A DNA stretch of 64,000 bases from Arcicella aquatica (GCF_034928825.1 NZ_JAYFUL010000006.1:173773-237772), one strand, 5' to 3'; shown: positions 17,271 through 26,437, numbered from the stretch's first letter. Translations and numbers: made by a program. Notes: generated from the letters alone by a model not told the origin.

Positions 17271-18179
17271 ATGATAGATAATAAAAATTTTGACGTAATA
17301 ATTGTTGGAGGAAGTTATGCTGGGCTAGCAGCAGGTATGGCTTTGGGCAGAGCATTAAAGCAGGTATTGATAATTGATAGCGGATTACCTTGCAACAGAC
17401 AAACGCCACACTCACATAATTTTCTAACGCAAGATGGTAAAACACCTCAAGAAATTAGTGTACTAGCTAAAAAACAGGTAGAACGCTATGACACTGTTAC
17501 ATTCTTTAATGGTTTGGCAACACAAGGAGTCAAAACCAAGAATGGTTTTGATATTCAAGTAGCCTCAGGAGAAATATTTCATGCTGGCAAATTGATTTTT
17601 GCCACGGGTATCAAGGATATAATGCCTGCTATTGATGGTTTATCAGCATGTTGGGGAATATCAGTGATTCACTGTCCGTACTGTCATGGATATGAGGTGA
17701 AAGGCGAAAAAACAGGGATTTTAGGAAATGGTGAATATGGCTTTGAGTTTTCTGCCCTTATTTCAAATTGGACAAAGGACTTAACATTATTTACTAACGG
17801 AGTCTCTACGCTAACAAACGAACAAAGGGAGAAATTGGGAAAACACCACATTGAAATTGTAGAAACACCTATTGAAAAATTAGAACATTCTAATGGATAC
17901 CTGCAAAACCTCCACCTCAAAGACGGAACCAAAACTGCTATTAAAGCTCTCTATACGCGCACTGCCTTTGAACAACACTGTCAGATTCCCACCATGTTGG
18001 GATGTGATTTAACAGAGGAGGGATATATTAAAATAGATACTTTTCATAAAACCACGATTGAAGGTGTTTTTGCGTGTGGTGATAATGTAACTCGAATGCG
18101 CACAGTAGCGAATGCTGTCGCAATGGGAACTACTACAGGAGGAATGGTTAATAGAGAAATTATTTTTGAAAATTTTTAG
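17271..18179 (+). CDS. Thioredoxin reductase-like FAD oxidoreductase (GliT-like)
   Basis: A flavoprotein of 302 residues with the TrxR fold. The FAD-binding GGSYAGLAAGMALGRA opens the protein, a redox pair CPYC sits in CPYCHGYE (Cys about 134 and 137), and the second dinucleotide motif is GNGEYG. The C-terminal FAD motif is FACGDNV. The CPYCHGYE version is known from GliT-type dithiol oxidases and from many bacterial TrxR-like proteins that do not reduce thioredoxin. A role in handling small thiols or disulfides is therefore plausible. It is followed 14 bases later by an SDR, forming a two-gene unit. Confidence 0.88.
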   Translation: MIDNKNFDVIIVGGSYAGLAAGMALGRALKQVLIIDSGLPCNRQTPHSHNFLTQDGKTPQEISVLAKKQVERYDTVTFFNGLATQGVKTKNGFDIQVASGEIFHAGKLIFATGIKDIMPAIDGLSACWGISVIHCPYCHGYEVKGEKTGILGNGEYGFEFSALISNWTKDLTLFTNGVSTLTNEQREKLGKHHIEIVETPIEKLEHSNGYLQNLHLKDGTKTAIKALYTRTAFEQHCQIPTMLGCDLTEEGYIKIDTFHKTTIEGVFACGDNVTRMRTVANAVAMGTTTGGMVNREIIFENF

Positions 18180-18193
18180 AGAATTTAAAGCAG

Positions 18194-18787
18194 ATGAAAA
18201 TTATTATAGTAGGTGCTACAGGCACCATGGGAAAACACTTGGTAAGTGTATTAGAGAAGGAACATGAAATAATAAAAGTGGGTGCGCACGGTGGAGATAT
18301 TATCACAGACATAACTTCTACGGAATCAATCGAAAATATGTTTAAACAAGTTGGCTCTTTCGATGCCTTGATTTCAACAGCTGGACCAACGTATGTAGGA
18401 CCTTGGAAAAAGATGACTGATAAGGAGTTCCGTAAAGGATTAGAAGGAAAATTGATGGGGCAAATCAATTTGGTACTAATCGGACAGCACTTTATAAAGC
18501 CCAAAGGTTCATTCACTTTAATCTCAGGGGCTTTAACGCATGAACCACAATTGAATTTTGCCAATGCATCAGCCGCCAATGGTGCAGTTGAAGCTTTTGT
18601 GAGAGCCGCCGCCATTGAATTAGAAAATGGCGTTAGGATAAATGCGGTCAGCCCTACAGTTATTGAAGCTTCACCTCAATATTTTCCATTTTTCCCCGGA
18701 GAGATTCCCGTAACGATGAAACAACTTGAATATGGCTTTCGCAAAAGTGTGTTTGGAGCTAATACTGGGCAGATTATAAAGCCTTAA
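18194..18787 (+). CDS. Short SDR family protein with altered active site
   Basis: A 197-residue Rossmann protein. The nucleotide motif is VGATGTMGKH instead of the classical TGxxxGIG, and the following DITS and STAGP segments match small SDRs. The position of the catalytic YxxxK reads ASAANGAVEAFV, so both Tyr and Lys are missing. The enzyme may use another catalytic residue or act as an NAD(P)-binding sensor. It lies 14 bases after the GliT-like gene and is probably co-transcribed with it. Confidence 0.8.
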   Translation: MKIIIVGATGTMGKHLVSVLEKEHEIIKVGAHGGDIITDITSTESIENMFKQVGSFDALISTAGPTYVGPWKKMTDKEFRKGLEGKLMGQINLVLIGQHFIKPKGSFTLISGALTHEPQLNFANASAANGAVEAFVRAAAIELENGVRINAVSPTVIEASPQYFPFFPGEIPVTMKQLEYGFRKSVFGANTGQIIKP

Positions 18788-18877
18788 TGATTTTTGCTAA
18801 GTATTGTTTTGTATAAAATTGAGTTTAAGTCATCTCATACGCAATTTGTAGTGGCTTATTAAGATAAATATCCTATT

Positions 18878-18915
18878 AATAGACTAATATTCTGGATTTG
18901 GAATACTAGTCTATT
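18878..18915 (+). terminator. Hairpin in the gap after the SDR gene
   Basis: A 15-base arm AATAGACTAATATTC pairs with GAATACTAGTCTATT (one mismatch) around an eight-base loop. It lacks a T-run, so it could be a terminator or a protein-binding site upstream of the kinase gene at 19041. Confidence 0.5.
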
Positions 18916-19040
18916 ATCCTTTGAAAATGAATAGTTTGATATTAAAATTCACCCCCTTCCTTCGTATACTTCACTGTCTAAATTATCAGCTTTATACCAT
19001 CTTGTCTATTCAGCTAATGAAATATTTCTTAATTTAGAAT

Positions 19041-20063
19041 ATGGATAAGCATGAAAGACGTATTTGTATATATAGTTCCTTATTGATAGTATTGGTTGTA
19101 AATTCACCAAGACTATTGGCTTTGAGAGAGAACGGTATTATAGCACGTTACTGGCAATTTGATTTGGTCGAGTACAGCTTTCAATTTTTGTATAATCTAT
19201 TATTTTGTTTAATATTATTTTATATAAACCTTTCAAAAGATAAAAGTTTAGCCTTGTACTTGCTAAAGAAAAGATACAGCCTTTATTTCTTGGCTAACAT
19301 AATTGTTATTCTACTCTTTATAATCATTGGAAGTTTTATCCAAGCTAATCTATTTTTCGAAAATCATTTACCAGGAGTGGTGGTCAGAGGTTATTTTGTA
19401 CGTTTATTGTTTAGTGCTGTGCTAATAGGTATTATTATTAGAATACTACTATTACTACGAGAAAGTAAACTTAAAGAGAAAGAAAATGAGCAATTAAAGC
19501 GTTTTTATCTGGAAGCACAATTACAATTATTAAAAGAACAATTGAATCCTCATTTGCTATTTAATTCCCTGAGTAGCTTGTCTGGAATTGTACGAGAAGA
19601 CCCTAAACTAGCGCAGTTTTATATCATACATCTTTCTAAAGTATTTAGGAACGCCTTAGAAAAGTCAGGTACGATGTTGGTTTCACTAGCAGAAGAACTA
19701 AGGATACTTAAATCTTATGAAGAGCTTTTAAAAATGCGTTATGAGAAAGCATTTCACTTTGTGATTACGATTGATGAACATTATCTTAATTTTACTTTGC
19801 CACACTTATCCCTTCAGCCTTTATTAGAAAATGCCATCAAGCATAATGCTGTCAGTATAGAAAGACCTTTGGTTATAACAATTTATGTGGAGGACGAATG
19901 GCTAGTAGTTAGTAATAATTTACAAGAAATAATCTCGCCTGAGAATAGTACTGGGATTGGTCTGGTTAATCTTAACGAACGCTTTCGTTTGCTTAAGCTT
20001 AAAGAGATTGACATAAAAAAAACAAAAGACACATTTTTAGTTAAATTACCGTTAATACTATGA
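19041..20063 (+). CDS. LytS/YehU-type sensor histidine kinase
   Basis: A membrane sensor of 340 residues. Four hydrophobic segments occupy about residues 10-135. A short coiled coil precedes the His_kinase domain with LKEQLNPHLLFNSLSSL, whose His (about residue 172) is the phospho-acceptor of this family, and the C-terminal ATPase follows (LLENAIKHNA, TGIGLVNLNERF). Members phosphorylate LytTR response regulators. The next gene is such a regulator, overlapping by four bases (ATGA), so the two are translationally coupled. Confidence 0.93.
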   Translation: MDKHERRICIYSSLLIVLVVNSPRLLALRENGIIARYWQFDLVEYSFQFLYNLLFCLILFYINLSKDKSLALYLLKKRYSLYFLANIIVILLFIIIGSFIQANLFFENHLPGVVVRGYFVRLLFSAVLIGIIIRILLLLRESKLKEKENEQLKRFYLEAQLQLLKEQLNPHLLFNSLSSLSGIVREDPKLAQFYIIHLSKVFRNALEKSGTMLVSLAEELRILKSYEELLKMRYEKAFHFVITIDEHYLNFTLPHLSLQPLLENAIKHNAVSIERPLVITIYVEDEWLVVSNNLQEIISPENSTGIGLVNLNERFRLLKLKEIDIKKTKDTFLVKLPLIL

Positions 20064-20839
20064 ATCCGTTACGTATAGTTATCATAGAAGATGAACCTGT
20101 TACAGCCCGTAACTTAGCACATATATTGCTAAGCATAGATATTAATATTAATATCGTGGATATGCTTAAAGGGGTAAATGAATCAATAGCTTGGTTTACG
20201 TTAAATCAAACTAATTATGACCTTGTTTTGATGGATATTAGGCTTGCAGATGGGTTATCGTTCGATATTTTTAAAAAAGTAACCATTAATAAGCCCGTTG
20301 TATTTGTGACAGCTTATCATGATTATGCTATTGAGGCATTTAAAAATAATGGGATAGATTACATTCTGAAACCGTTTGATGAACAAGAAATAAAGCGTGC
20401 ATTAGATAAATATAATAACCTTGTTAGAGCGTATAGTGAGGAGTCTGAAACCATCAAGTTTACAAAATTGCTAGAGGAATTTAAGGTGGGTATTAAGTCT
20501 TACAAAAGGTCATTCTTGGTAAACTATCGGGATAAATTAGTTCCTTTAGAGACGACCAAGATTGCTTGGTTTTATACGGCAAATGAGATTGTTTATGGAC
20601 ATACTGCCGACGGTCAGCAATATATTATGGATTTTACGTTGGAGCAACTAGAAGAGCAAGTAGACCCTGCATTATTCTTTAGAGCAAATAGACAGTTTAT
20701 TATTAATCGTACAGCTATCAAAGAAATAGATTTTTATTTTAATGGACGCTTTTCTGTTAAAATAAATCCAGCACCACTAGATCGGGTGCTAATTAGCAAA
20801 GCACGTGTACCAGCGTTCAAAAGTTGGATGAATCGATAA
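20060..20839 (+). CDS. LytTR response regulator
   Basis: Response regulator of 259 residues. The receiver domain (1-125) has the acidic pair IIEDEP, phospho-Asp in LVLMDIRLADG (about residue 57) and Lys in DYILKPF. The LytTR DNA-binding domain follows (about 150-255: FFRANRQFIINRTAI, ISKARVPAFKSW). It is the partner of the overlapping sensor kinase. The downstream genes on the same strand encode three exported proteins and are plausible targets. Confidence 0.94.
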   Translation: MNPLRIVIIEDEPVTARNLAHILLSIDININIVDMLKGVNESIAWFTLNQTNYDLVLMDIRLADGLSFDIFKKVTINKPVVFVTAYHDYAIEAFKNNGIDYILKPFDEQEIKRALDKYNNLVRAYSEESETIKFTKLLEEFKVGIKSYKRSFLVNYRDKLVPLETTKIAWFYTANEIVYGHTADGQQYIMDFTLEQLEEQVDPALFFRANRQFIINRTAIKEIDFYFNGRFSVKINPAPLDRVLISKARVPAFKSWMNR

Positions 20840-21001
20840 AACATTTCACCTGCTAATTTTCCAGTCTTACCTTATTTTTAGCCCATCCTTTATTTTTCTT
20901 TATCAAATTTGTAACGTAATGGTTAGTGCATAAGGTCTTTATAAAACCTATGTTATGTAGCATTATTGTGATAATAAATAATATCAAAAAATAGAAATTT
21001 C

Positions 21002-21394
21002 ATGAAAATTAGGAAAATTACTTCAGGGCTAGTTATCGTATTAACCCTGTTATTCTTTAGCCAGCTGACTACAGCACAAAATACGTCTGTTATAAAAAAT
21101 ACGAGTCCCGAAGAAAGAGCAGAGCTTCTTACAGACTTGATGAAAAGCAAGCTTGGTCTTGATTCAGTACAGAGTATTAAAGTACAAGCTATAAATCAGA
21201 AATACGCACTTAAAAATGAGCCAATCTTAAAAAGTAATGCGGGTAAGTTTTCAAAATTCAAGCAAATAAAAAAACTACAGAAAGAAAAAGATGAAGAACT
21301 AAAAAAAGTATTCACTACCGAGCAGTTTAAGCAATATCAGACTTTTGAAGCTGAAATGAAGCATAAAATTAAAGATAGGATAAAACAGCGATAA
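21002..21394 (+). CDS. Small exported Spy/CpxP-like protein
   Basis: A 130-residue exported protein. A signal peptide (MKIRKITSGLV ... LTTAQ) is followed by a fully helical, lysine-rich mature part with the pattern of small Bacteroidota proteins annotated as Spy/CpxP or DUF4890-like (SPEERAELLTDLMKSKLGLD, then EELKKVFTTEQFKQYQ). Such proteins are thought to act as periplasmic chaperones or stress sensors. It follows the LytS/LytR pair by 162 bases. Family assignment rests on overall pattern. Confidence 0.65.
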   Translation: MKIRKITSGLVIVLTLLFFSQLTTAQNTSVIKNTSPEERAELLTDLMKSKLGLDSVQSIKVQAINQKYALKNEPILKSNAGKFSKFKQIKKLQKEKDEELKKVFTTEQFKQYQTFEAEMKHKIKDRIKQR

Positions 21395-21440
21395 GCTTGA
21401 TAAAACAATTTTTGCAATAAAATTAAAAAGCTCTAAAAAA

Positions 21441-22490
21441 ATGGGAAATATTTTATTTAAAATAAGTATCTTATTGATTCTGGCAGTTGCTTGTTCACAA
21501 CATGATGGTACAGATATGGTAGAACCTGTTGTTGATAACCTTCAAGGACCTATTTCTAGACCAGTTTCAGGCTATGGAGCAGATGGTACGAATAAAGTAG
21601 CTGAAATAGACTTTCCTAATCCGCAATATGCAGGAACAAAAGTAACAATATTTTATCCTGAGGGTATTACTTCACCTAGACCAACAATATTTTATTCACA
21701 TCCTTATGGAGGTGAAAACAAAGAATACAACAGAGGTTTATTTGAGTTTATCGCCAAAAAGGGATATGTTGTTGTATTTGTACCTTATTCCACTGCATCT
21801 GGTGTGGGAATCGATTATCGTTACAATACTTTATGGTTGGGCTTTTTAAAAGCAGTAACAGATTATCCAAATATTATTGATACTAAAAAGGTCGGTTTTA
21901 TGGGACATTCATTTGGTGGAGGAGCATCTATTGGATTGGGATATAAGGCTTTTGTAGAAAAAGGATGGGGTGAAAACGGACGATTCCTCTTTACAATGGC
22001 ACCGTGGTACAGCTTTCAAATTACCTCAGAACAGTTGAAAAGTTTTCCAACGAATACGAAAATGATAACGCAGGTATATGATGAAGACATCTTTAATGAT
22101 CATAGAATGGCGATTGATATTTTTAAGAACAATAATATTACTAATGCAGAAAAAGACTTTTATTATCTCAAATCTTCGACTGTAGCAGGTTATTACTACT
22201 CAACAGGACATAACCTCCCAAATAGCCGTTCTGCTTATGACGCCTATGATTATTATGGAGTATATCGCATATTAGATGCCATGATTGATTATAGTTTTAA
22301 TAATAGTCTGTCAGGTAAAAATGTAGCATTAGGCAATGGTTCTATAGAACAGATAACAATGCCTAGCTATAAGGCAGAAATGATGACACCATTGGAGGTA
22401 TCTGATAATCCGACACCCAAATATGCTCAAAGTAAATATGAGTTTCAGTGTAGAAGCCTTGATAACCCTAGAGTTTTAAATTGTGATTGA
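21441..22490 (+). CDS. Lipoprotein of the alpha/beta-hydrolase fold
   Basis: A 349-residue lipoprotein: the lipobox LAVAC ends the signal peptide, so Cys18 would be lipidated. The mature part is an alpha/beta hydrolase with the oxyanion region SHPYGGENKEYN and the nucleophile elbow GHSFGG (Ser about 155). The FSHP..G pattern resembles PET-hydrolase/dienelactone-hydrolase-like secreted enzymes, but the substrate is not apparent. It lies 46 bases after the Spy-like gene and 18 before the next hydrolase, suggesting one transcript. Confidence 0.82.
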   Translation: MGNILFKISILLILAVACSQHDGTDMVEPVVDNLQGPISRPVSGYGADGTNKVAEIDFPNPQYAGTKVTIFYPEGITSPRPTIFYSHPYGGENKEYNRGLFEFIAKKGYVVVFVPYSTASGVGIDYRYNTLWLGFLKAVTDYPNIIDTKKVGFMGHSFGGGASIGLGYKAFVEKGWGENGRFLFTMAPWYSFQITSEQLKSFPTNTKMITQVYDEDIFNDHRMAIDIFKNNNITNAEKDFYYLKSSTVAGYYYSTGHNLPNSRSAYDAYDYYGVYRILDAMIDYSFNNSLSGKNVALGNGSIEQITMPSYKAEMMTPLEVSDNPTPKYAQSKYEFQCRSLDNPRVLNCD

Positions 22491-22508
22491 GTAAATAATT
22501 TTGGAATA

Positions 22509-23573
22509 ATGAAAAAAATAGGATTAATACTGTCGTTATTAATAGTGTTTGTAAACAGCTATGCACAACAGTCTTTTGAAAAGGTAGATAAATGGCTTGA
22601 TGATAATGTGGCAAGCATGGGTGGGCGACTGATGTTAGTTGTTTACAAAGATGGAAAGACTGTTTATAGCCATTCTGTAAACCAAATGAATAATAAACAG
22701 CGGATGTTAGTGACGTTTATTGCTAGAAGACAAGGTAAAACAGTAGATTTTGATGATTTTACTGAAACGTCTAAACTACAAATTGCTAGTTGTAGTAAAT
22801 GGTTAAGTGCCGCATTAGTGATGACGTTTGTAGATGAAGGTAAATTAAAACTGACGGATACTGTAGGTAGATTCTTGCCTGTTCTTTCAAGAAATGGGAA
22901 GGGTAATATTACCATTAGCGAATGCCTATCACACATGACAGCTATTCAATCCCCCGATTTGAGAGAGAATCTAAGAGAAATGAGACAGATTAATAGCATG
23001 GATGAAGCGATAGCTCAAATAGCACAATATCCTATGGAAGGTACTCATGGTAAGGTTTTTCGTTACAGTAATACTGGTTTACAAATAGCAGGGGCGGTCA
23101 TTGAAAAAATTAGTGGTAAGAGTTTTGAAACTTTGTTTGCAGAAAGAATTGCCAAACCTTTGGAGATGAAGAATACAGATTTTGGTATAGGTAAGGTAGC
23201 TTTACCTGCTGGTGGGGCAAGTAGCACGCCTAATGATTACATGAATTTCTTAATCATGATATTGAACAAAGGGACATTTAATGGCAAAAGAATCCTTTCT
23301 GAGAATAGTATTGCTGAAATGCAAGTAAACAGAGTTACTGCCGATGTTAAAGTTGCTTATTCACCAGCAGAAGCGGGAACATTAAGTTATGGTTATGGTG
23401 AATGGCTGATGGGAAATAACATTGTTAGTAGCCCAGGGCTATTTGGAAGTTTTCCGTGGGTGAATAACGATAAAAAATATTGTGCATTTTTAATGGCTTT
23501 TTACCTTAAACCAGACGGCAGACAAAAGAAATATGCAACACTGAAAAAAGTAGTGGAGGAGGAGCTTAAATAA
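22509..23573 (+). CDS. Secreted serine hydrolase, class C beta-lactamase fold
   Basis: An exported protein of 354 residues with signal peptide (ending VNSYAQ). The SxxK motif is SCSK (about residue 97), with YSN as the YxN motif (about 188), as in the beta-lactamase class C / esterase / DD-peptidase superfamily. Most such proteins in Bacteroidota are esterases or peptidases and not resistance enzymes. It ends one base before the stop codon of the convergent antiporter gene. Confidence 0.87.
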   Translation: MKKIGLILSLLIVFVNSYAQQSFEKVDKWLDDNVASMGGRLMLVVYKDGKTVYSHSVNQMNNKQRMLVTFIARRQGKTVDFDDFTETSKLQIASCSKWLSAALVMTFVDEGKLKLTDTVGRFLPVLSRNGKGNITISECLSHMTAIQSPDLRENLREMRQINSMDEAIAQIAQYPMEGTHGKVFRYSNTGLQIAGAVIEKISGKSFETLFAERIAKPLEMKNTDFGIGKVALPAGGASSTPNDYMNFLIMILNKGTFNGKRILSENSIAEMQVNRVTADVKVAYSPAEAGTLSYGYGEWLMGNNIVSSPGLFGSFPWVNNDKKYCAFLMAFYLKPDGRQKKYATLKKVVEEELK

Positions 23574-23574
23574 A

Positions 23575-24822
23575 CTACTCCTTCCTATTTAACCGTTTTA
23601 CAATCCACGGCAAAGTAAGCCCCTGACCAAGAATGGTGAATAAAACCATTGCGACGGAAATGAAAATAATGGTATTCCGCATCGGAAAAGGTTGACCATT
23701 TTCAAGGGTTACGGGTAATGCTAAGGCAATTGCAAGGGATACGATGCCACGCATGCCAGACCAACTGATAATGATACTATTATTCAAATCTAGTAGTGCA
23801 TCAAAAGTTACTTTGCCACGTTTGTCTCTGAAACCTCGTTGTAAATTAATTTTCTGTAAAAATACGCGAGCCATCCTGATTAATAAGGCTACTACTGTAA
23901 TCAAAAAAGCATAACCAATATTAGGGAGAATCTGGGTTTTATCGATACTCGTTAAAACAATAGGAAACTGTATGCCTATTAGGATAAATATTAGCCCGTT
24001 CAATAAGAAGATATTTATCTCCCAAAAATTTAATGATTGTTGTTTTAATTCTTTAGGGAATTTTGCTCTGCTCAGTCTCGCCATGCTTAAACCTAAAATT
24101 ACGACTGCAATTACACCAGAAACATGAATTTCCTCCGCTAAAAGATAAGTAACAAAAGGCATTAATACCATAAGACTGATAATGGCTAAGTGATTTTGTC
24201 GAAACCAACGGAGTGTATAAGCTAAGATTACACCCATCACTAAGCCTATGGCTAGGCCGCCTAATAACAATATGATAAATTCTAAGGTAGCTTTCCACCA
24301 GACAAAAGCAACACCTGTAACCGATGCTACCGCAAAACGATAAGCTACTAAGGCTGATGCATCATTCACTAAGCTTTCGCCTTCTAAGATAGTCGTCGTT
24401 TTGTGTGAAAGTCCCAATCCCTTTGTAATGCCTATAGCAGCTACTGCATCAGTAGCCGAAAGGATAGCACCTAAAACAAAAGCTACCGACCAGCTCATCC
24501 CTGGAATGCAGTAACGTCCGATAACAGCAATGCCCAAAGTAGTAAGAAATACCAATCCTATGGCTAAAGCACTGATTGTTTGTGCATGCGTTTTGAATTC
24601 TTTGAAAGAAATGTTGAAAGCAGCATCGTATAGGAGTGGAGGAAGAAATATTAGCATAATAATTTCAGGGTTAATCTCTATATTAGGAATAGAAGGAATG
24701 AATCCTATGGCCATGCCCACAGTAATAAGTACGATAGGGTTTGGCAATTTTATCTTCTCTGCGATGGCAGTAAAGACAATCATGAGGGCTAATATAAAAA
24801 TAACGATGCTATAATTCTCCAT
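23575..24822 (-). CDS. Na+/H+ antiporter of the CPA1 family
   Basis: A 415-residue integral membrane protein with about twelve helices. The conserved ion-binding segments ILSATDAVAAIG and EGESLVNDASALVAYR (the Asn-Asp pair) identify the CPA1/NhaP type. It exchanges protons for Na+ or K+ across the inner membrane. No cytoplasmic regulatory domain follows, so the protein is of the short form. It is convergent with the serine hydrolase, with only one base between the stop codons and no room for a separate terminator. Confidence 0.93.
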   Translation of the reverse strand: MENYSIVIFILALMIVFTAIAEKIKLPNPIVLITVGMAIGFIPSIPNIEINPEIIMLIFLPPLLYDAAFNISFKEFKTHAQTISALAIGLVFLTTLGIAVIGRYCIPGMSWSVAFVLGAILSATDAVAAIGITKGLGLSHKTTTILEGESLVNDASALVAYRFAVASVTGVAFVWWKATLEFIILLLGGLAIGLVMGVILAYTLRWFRQNHLAIISLMVLMPFVTYLLAEEIHVSGVIAVVILGLSMARLSRAKFPKELKQQSLNFWEINIFLLNGLIFILIGIQFPIVLTSIDKTQILPNIGYAFLITVVALLIRMARVFLQKINLQRGFRDKRGKVTFDALLDLNNSIIISWSGMRGIVSLAIALALPVTLENGQPFPMRNTIIFISVAMVLFTILGQGLTLPWIVKRLNRKE

Positions 24823-24935
24823 GGTTAGGTTTGCTTATTGAAGTAAGGATAAACCCACTTTGTATAAAGAGGATTTATAAAAGGTAATGATTATAGGACT
24901 TTAATATTGCGAATCATTACCAATTTGATGATAAT

Positions 24936-25263
24936 TTAATGAGATATTGATTTTAAACCAACTATTGAACCAATAAGCGTGATAATAAAGAAAACCCTCC
25001 AAAAATTGATTGGTTCTTTGAAAACTAATATTCCTATTAATACAAGTACCTACTGCACCAATGCCTGTCCATACAGCATAGGCCGTTCCGATGGGTAGCG
25101 TTTGTGTTGCTTTGATTAATAATAACATACTAGAGGTTAACGCTACTAAAAATCCAGCATACCACCAATAAGCTTCATTACCTGTTACCAATTTAGCTTT
25201 TCCTAAGCAAAAAGCAAATGCTACTTCAAACAACCCCGCAATAATTAAAATAATCCAGTTCAT
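24936..25263 (-). pseudogene. SugE/Gdx-like SMR exporter, frameshifted
   Basis: A small multidrug resistance family gene of 108 codons if repaired. Frame one gives MNWIILIIAGLFEVAF (with the essential Glu) through GTAYAVWTGIGAVGT, strongly SugE/Gdx-like (guanidinium exporter). After that the frame is wrong, and the expected VLIGILVFKEPINFW and IIGLK-like ending appear in another frame, closing at the stop at 24936. Removing one A at 25045-25046 (one T on the coding strand) restores everything. Either the gene is recently inactivated or the assembly has a one-base error. The unrepaired frame would run to 24901 with an unrelated tail. Confidence 0.87.
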
Positions 25264-25404
25264 GATTTTTTTTTCTACAAAATTCATAAATAATAAGATA
25301 CCTTTGGTCAATTAGTAGATGATTGTTTATATTCTTTTAAAAACAATACAGCCTGCCAAATTGATATTTAGCAGGCTGTATTTAGATGTGATTGAAGGGG
25401 GCAA

Positions 25405-25830
25405 TTACCCTTCTGTCGTTACAGTTAATGTCACTTCGATATTTCCTCTCGTAGCATTCGAATATGGACATACCTGATGAGCTTGTTTAACCAATTCCTC
25501 AGCCTGTGCTTGTTCCACACCTGGTACATTGACAAAAAGCTCTACTGATAAGCCAAAACCTCCATTTTCAATTTTACCAATACTTACTGCTGCTTTAACA
25601 GATGTTTCACCGGTAACGGCTTTAGACATCTTAATAACCAATTTAAGGGCACTATCGAAACATGCTGAGTATCCAGCCGCAAAAAGTTGTTCAGGGTTAG
25701 TATAGTTATCATTGGCACCTCCTAATGCTTTAGGCATACGAACTTCTAAATCCAAAATTCCGTCAGAACTTTTTACGTTGCCATTTCTTCCGCCAGTAGC
25801 AGTAGCTACGGCTGTATACAATTTTTCCAT
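25405..25830 (-). CDS. ohr: Organic hydroperoxide resistance protein Ohr
   Basis: Ohr is a thiol peroxidase of the OsmC/Ohr fold that reduces organic and fatty-acid hydroperoxides. It has 141 residues, the usual length. Both redox Cys are present, in GYSACFDSAL (about residue 54) and HQVCPYSNATR (about 118), and the N-terminal YTAVATATGGRNG is characteristic. It lies 23 bases downstream of the regulator gene ohrR on the same strand, forming the standard ohrR-ohr pair. Confidence 0.95.
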   Translation of the reverse strand: MEKLYTAVATATGGRNGNVKSSDGILDLEVRMPKALGGANDNYTNPEQLFAAGYSACFDSALKLVIKMSKAVTGETSVKAAVSIGKIENGGFGLSVELFVNVPGVEQAQAEELVKQAHQVCPYSNATRGNIEVTLTVTTEG

Positions 25831-25853
25831 TGTTATCGTTTTGTTGATTTATA

Positions 25854-26288
25854 TTAAATATTTTTTAATTCTTTTACTTCTAATAGCTTATCGATTTGGG
25901 CTTTCAACATTAAAAATTGTTCTTCATCCGTCTCCAACTCTTTTATTAATGTATAGGGTAGCAATAATGCTTGTTCTTTAAGGTCCTTTCCTTTTTCAGT
26001 GATGGTAATGTCAACTAATCTTTCATCTACCCCAGAGCGGTTTTTAGTGACTAAGCCATTTTCAATCAATCGTTTAAGCAAAGGGGTTAGTGTGCCACTA
26101 TCTAGCCATAGTTTTTTCCCTAATTCTTTTACCGTTACTTGATGGTGTTCCCACAAAACTAGCATCACTAAGTACTGTGGGTAAGTCAATCCCATTTTTT
26201 CAAGATGTGGACGATAAAGAGAGGTAATATGCCTTGATAGCGCATACACTGGAAAGCATACTTGATTTTCGAGCTTTAAAATATCCAT
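25854..26288 (-). CDS. ohrR: OhrR, MarR-family peroxide-sensing repressor
   Basis: A 144-residue winged-helix regulator. LENQVCFPVYALSR near the N-terminus holds the single reactive Cys (Cys11) of OhrR proteins, which is oxidised by organic peroxides and then releases DNA. The wing segment SGVDERLVDITIT is conserved. It precedes ohr and probably represses both genes. An inverted repeat sits in the promoter region just upstream. Confidence 0.93.
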   Translation of the reverse strand: MDILKLENQVCFPVYALSRHITSLYRPHLEKMGLTYPQYLVMLVLWEHHQVTVKELGKKLWLDSGTLTPLLKRLIENGLVTKNRSGVDERLVDITITEKGKDLKEQALLLPYTLIKELETDEEQFLMLKAQIDKLLEVKELKNI

Positions 26289-26301
26289 CGCTGTATTATT
26301 T

Positions 26302-26339
26302 ATTGTGTAAAATTAAATTGTACACAATTAAATAGCAAG
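26302..26339 (-). promoter_or_regulatory. Promoter and operator of ohrR-ohr
   Basis: Arms ATTGTGTA (26302-26309) and TACACAAT (26321-26328) form an eight-base inverted repeat. On the minus strand, CTTG (at 26336-26339), a 20-base spacer and TAATTTTA (26308-26315) resemble the Bacteroidota -33/-7 pair, so the repeat overlaps the promoter, as expected for OhrR autoregulation. Confidence 0.6.
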
Positions 26340-26429
26340 CAATTTGGTGATTATTTTAAAAACAAATGAAAAGTTTTTAATTTTGAGGAGGTATTTGATG
26401 TTTTTATACATAAAATATAATGTTTTACT

Positions 26430-26437
26430 TACCTTTG
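26430..26437 (+). promoter_or_regulatory. -7 promoter element of the phosphotransferase gene
   Basis: TACCTTTG, followed by CAC, fits TAnnTTTG and lies 23 bases before the ATG at 26461. No good -33 TTTG is seen at the expected spacing. Confidence 0.4.

Noticed and set aside
22509..23573. Antibiotic resistance gene (AmpC)
   Set aside because: It has the general SxxK/YxN fold only; family members in Bacteroidota are mostly esterases or peptidases and nothing supports resistance.
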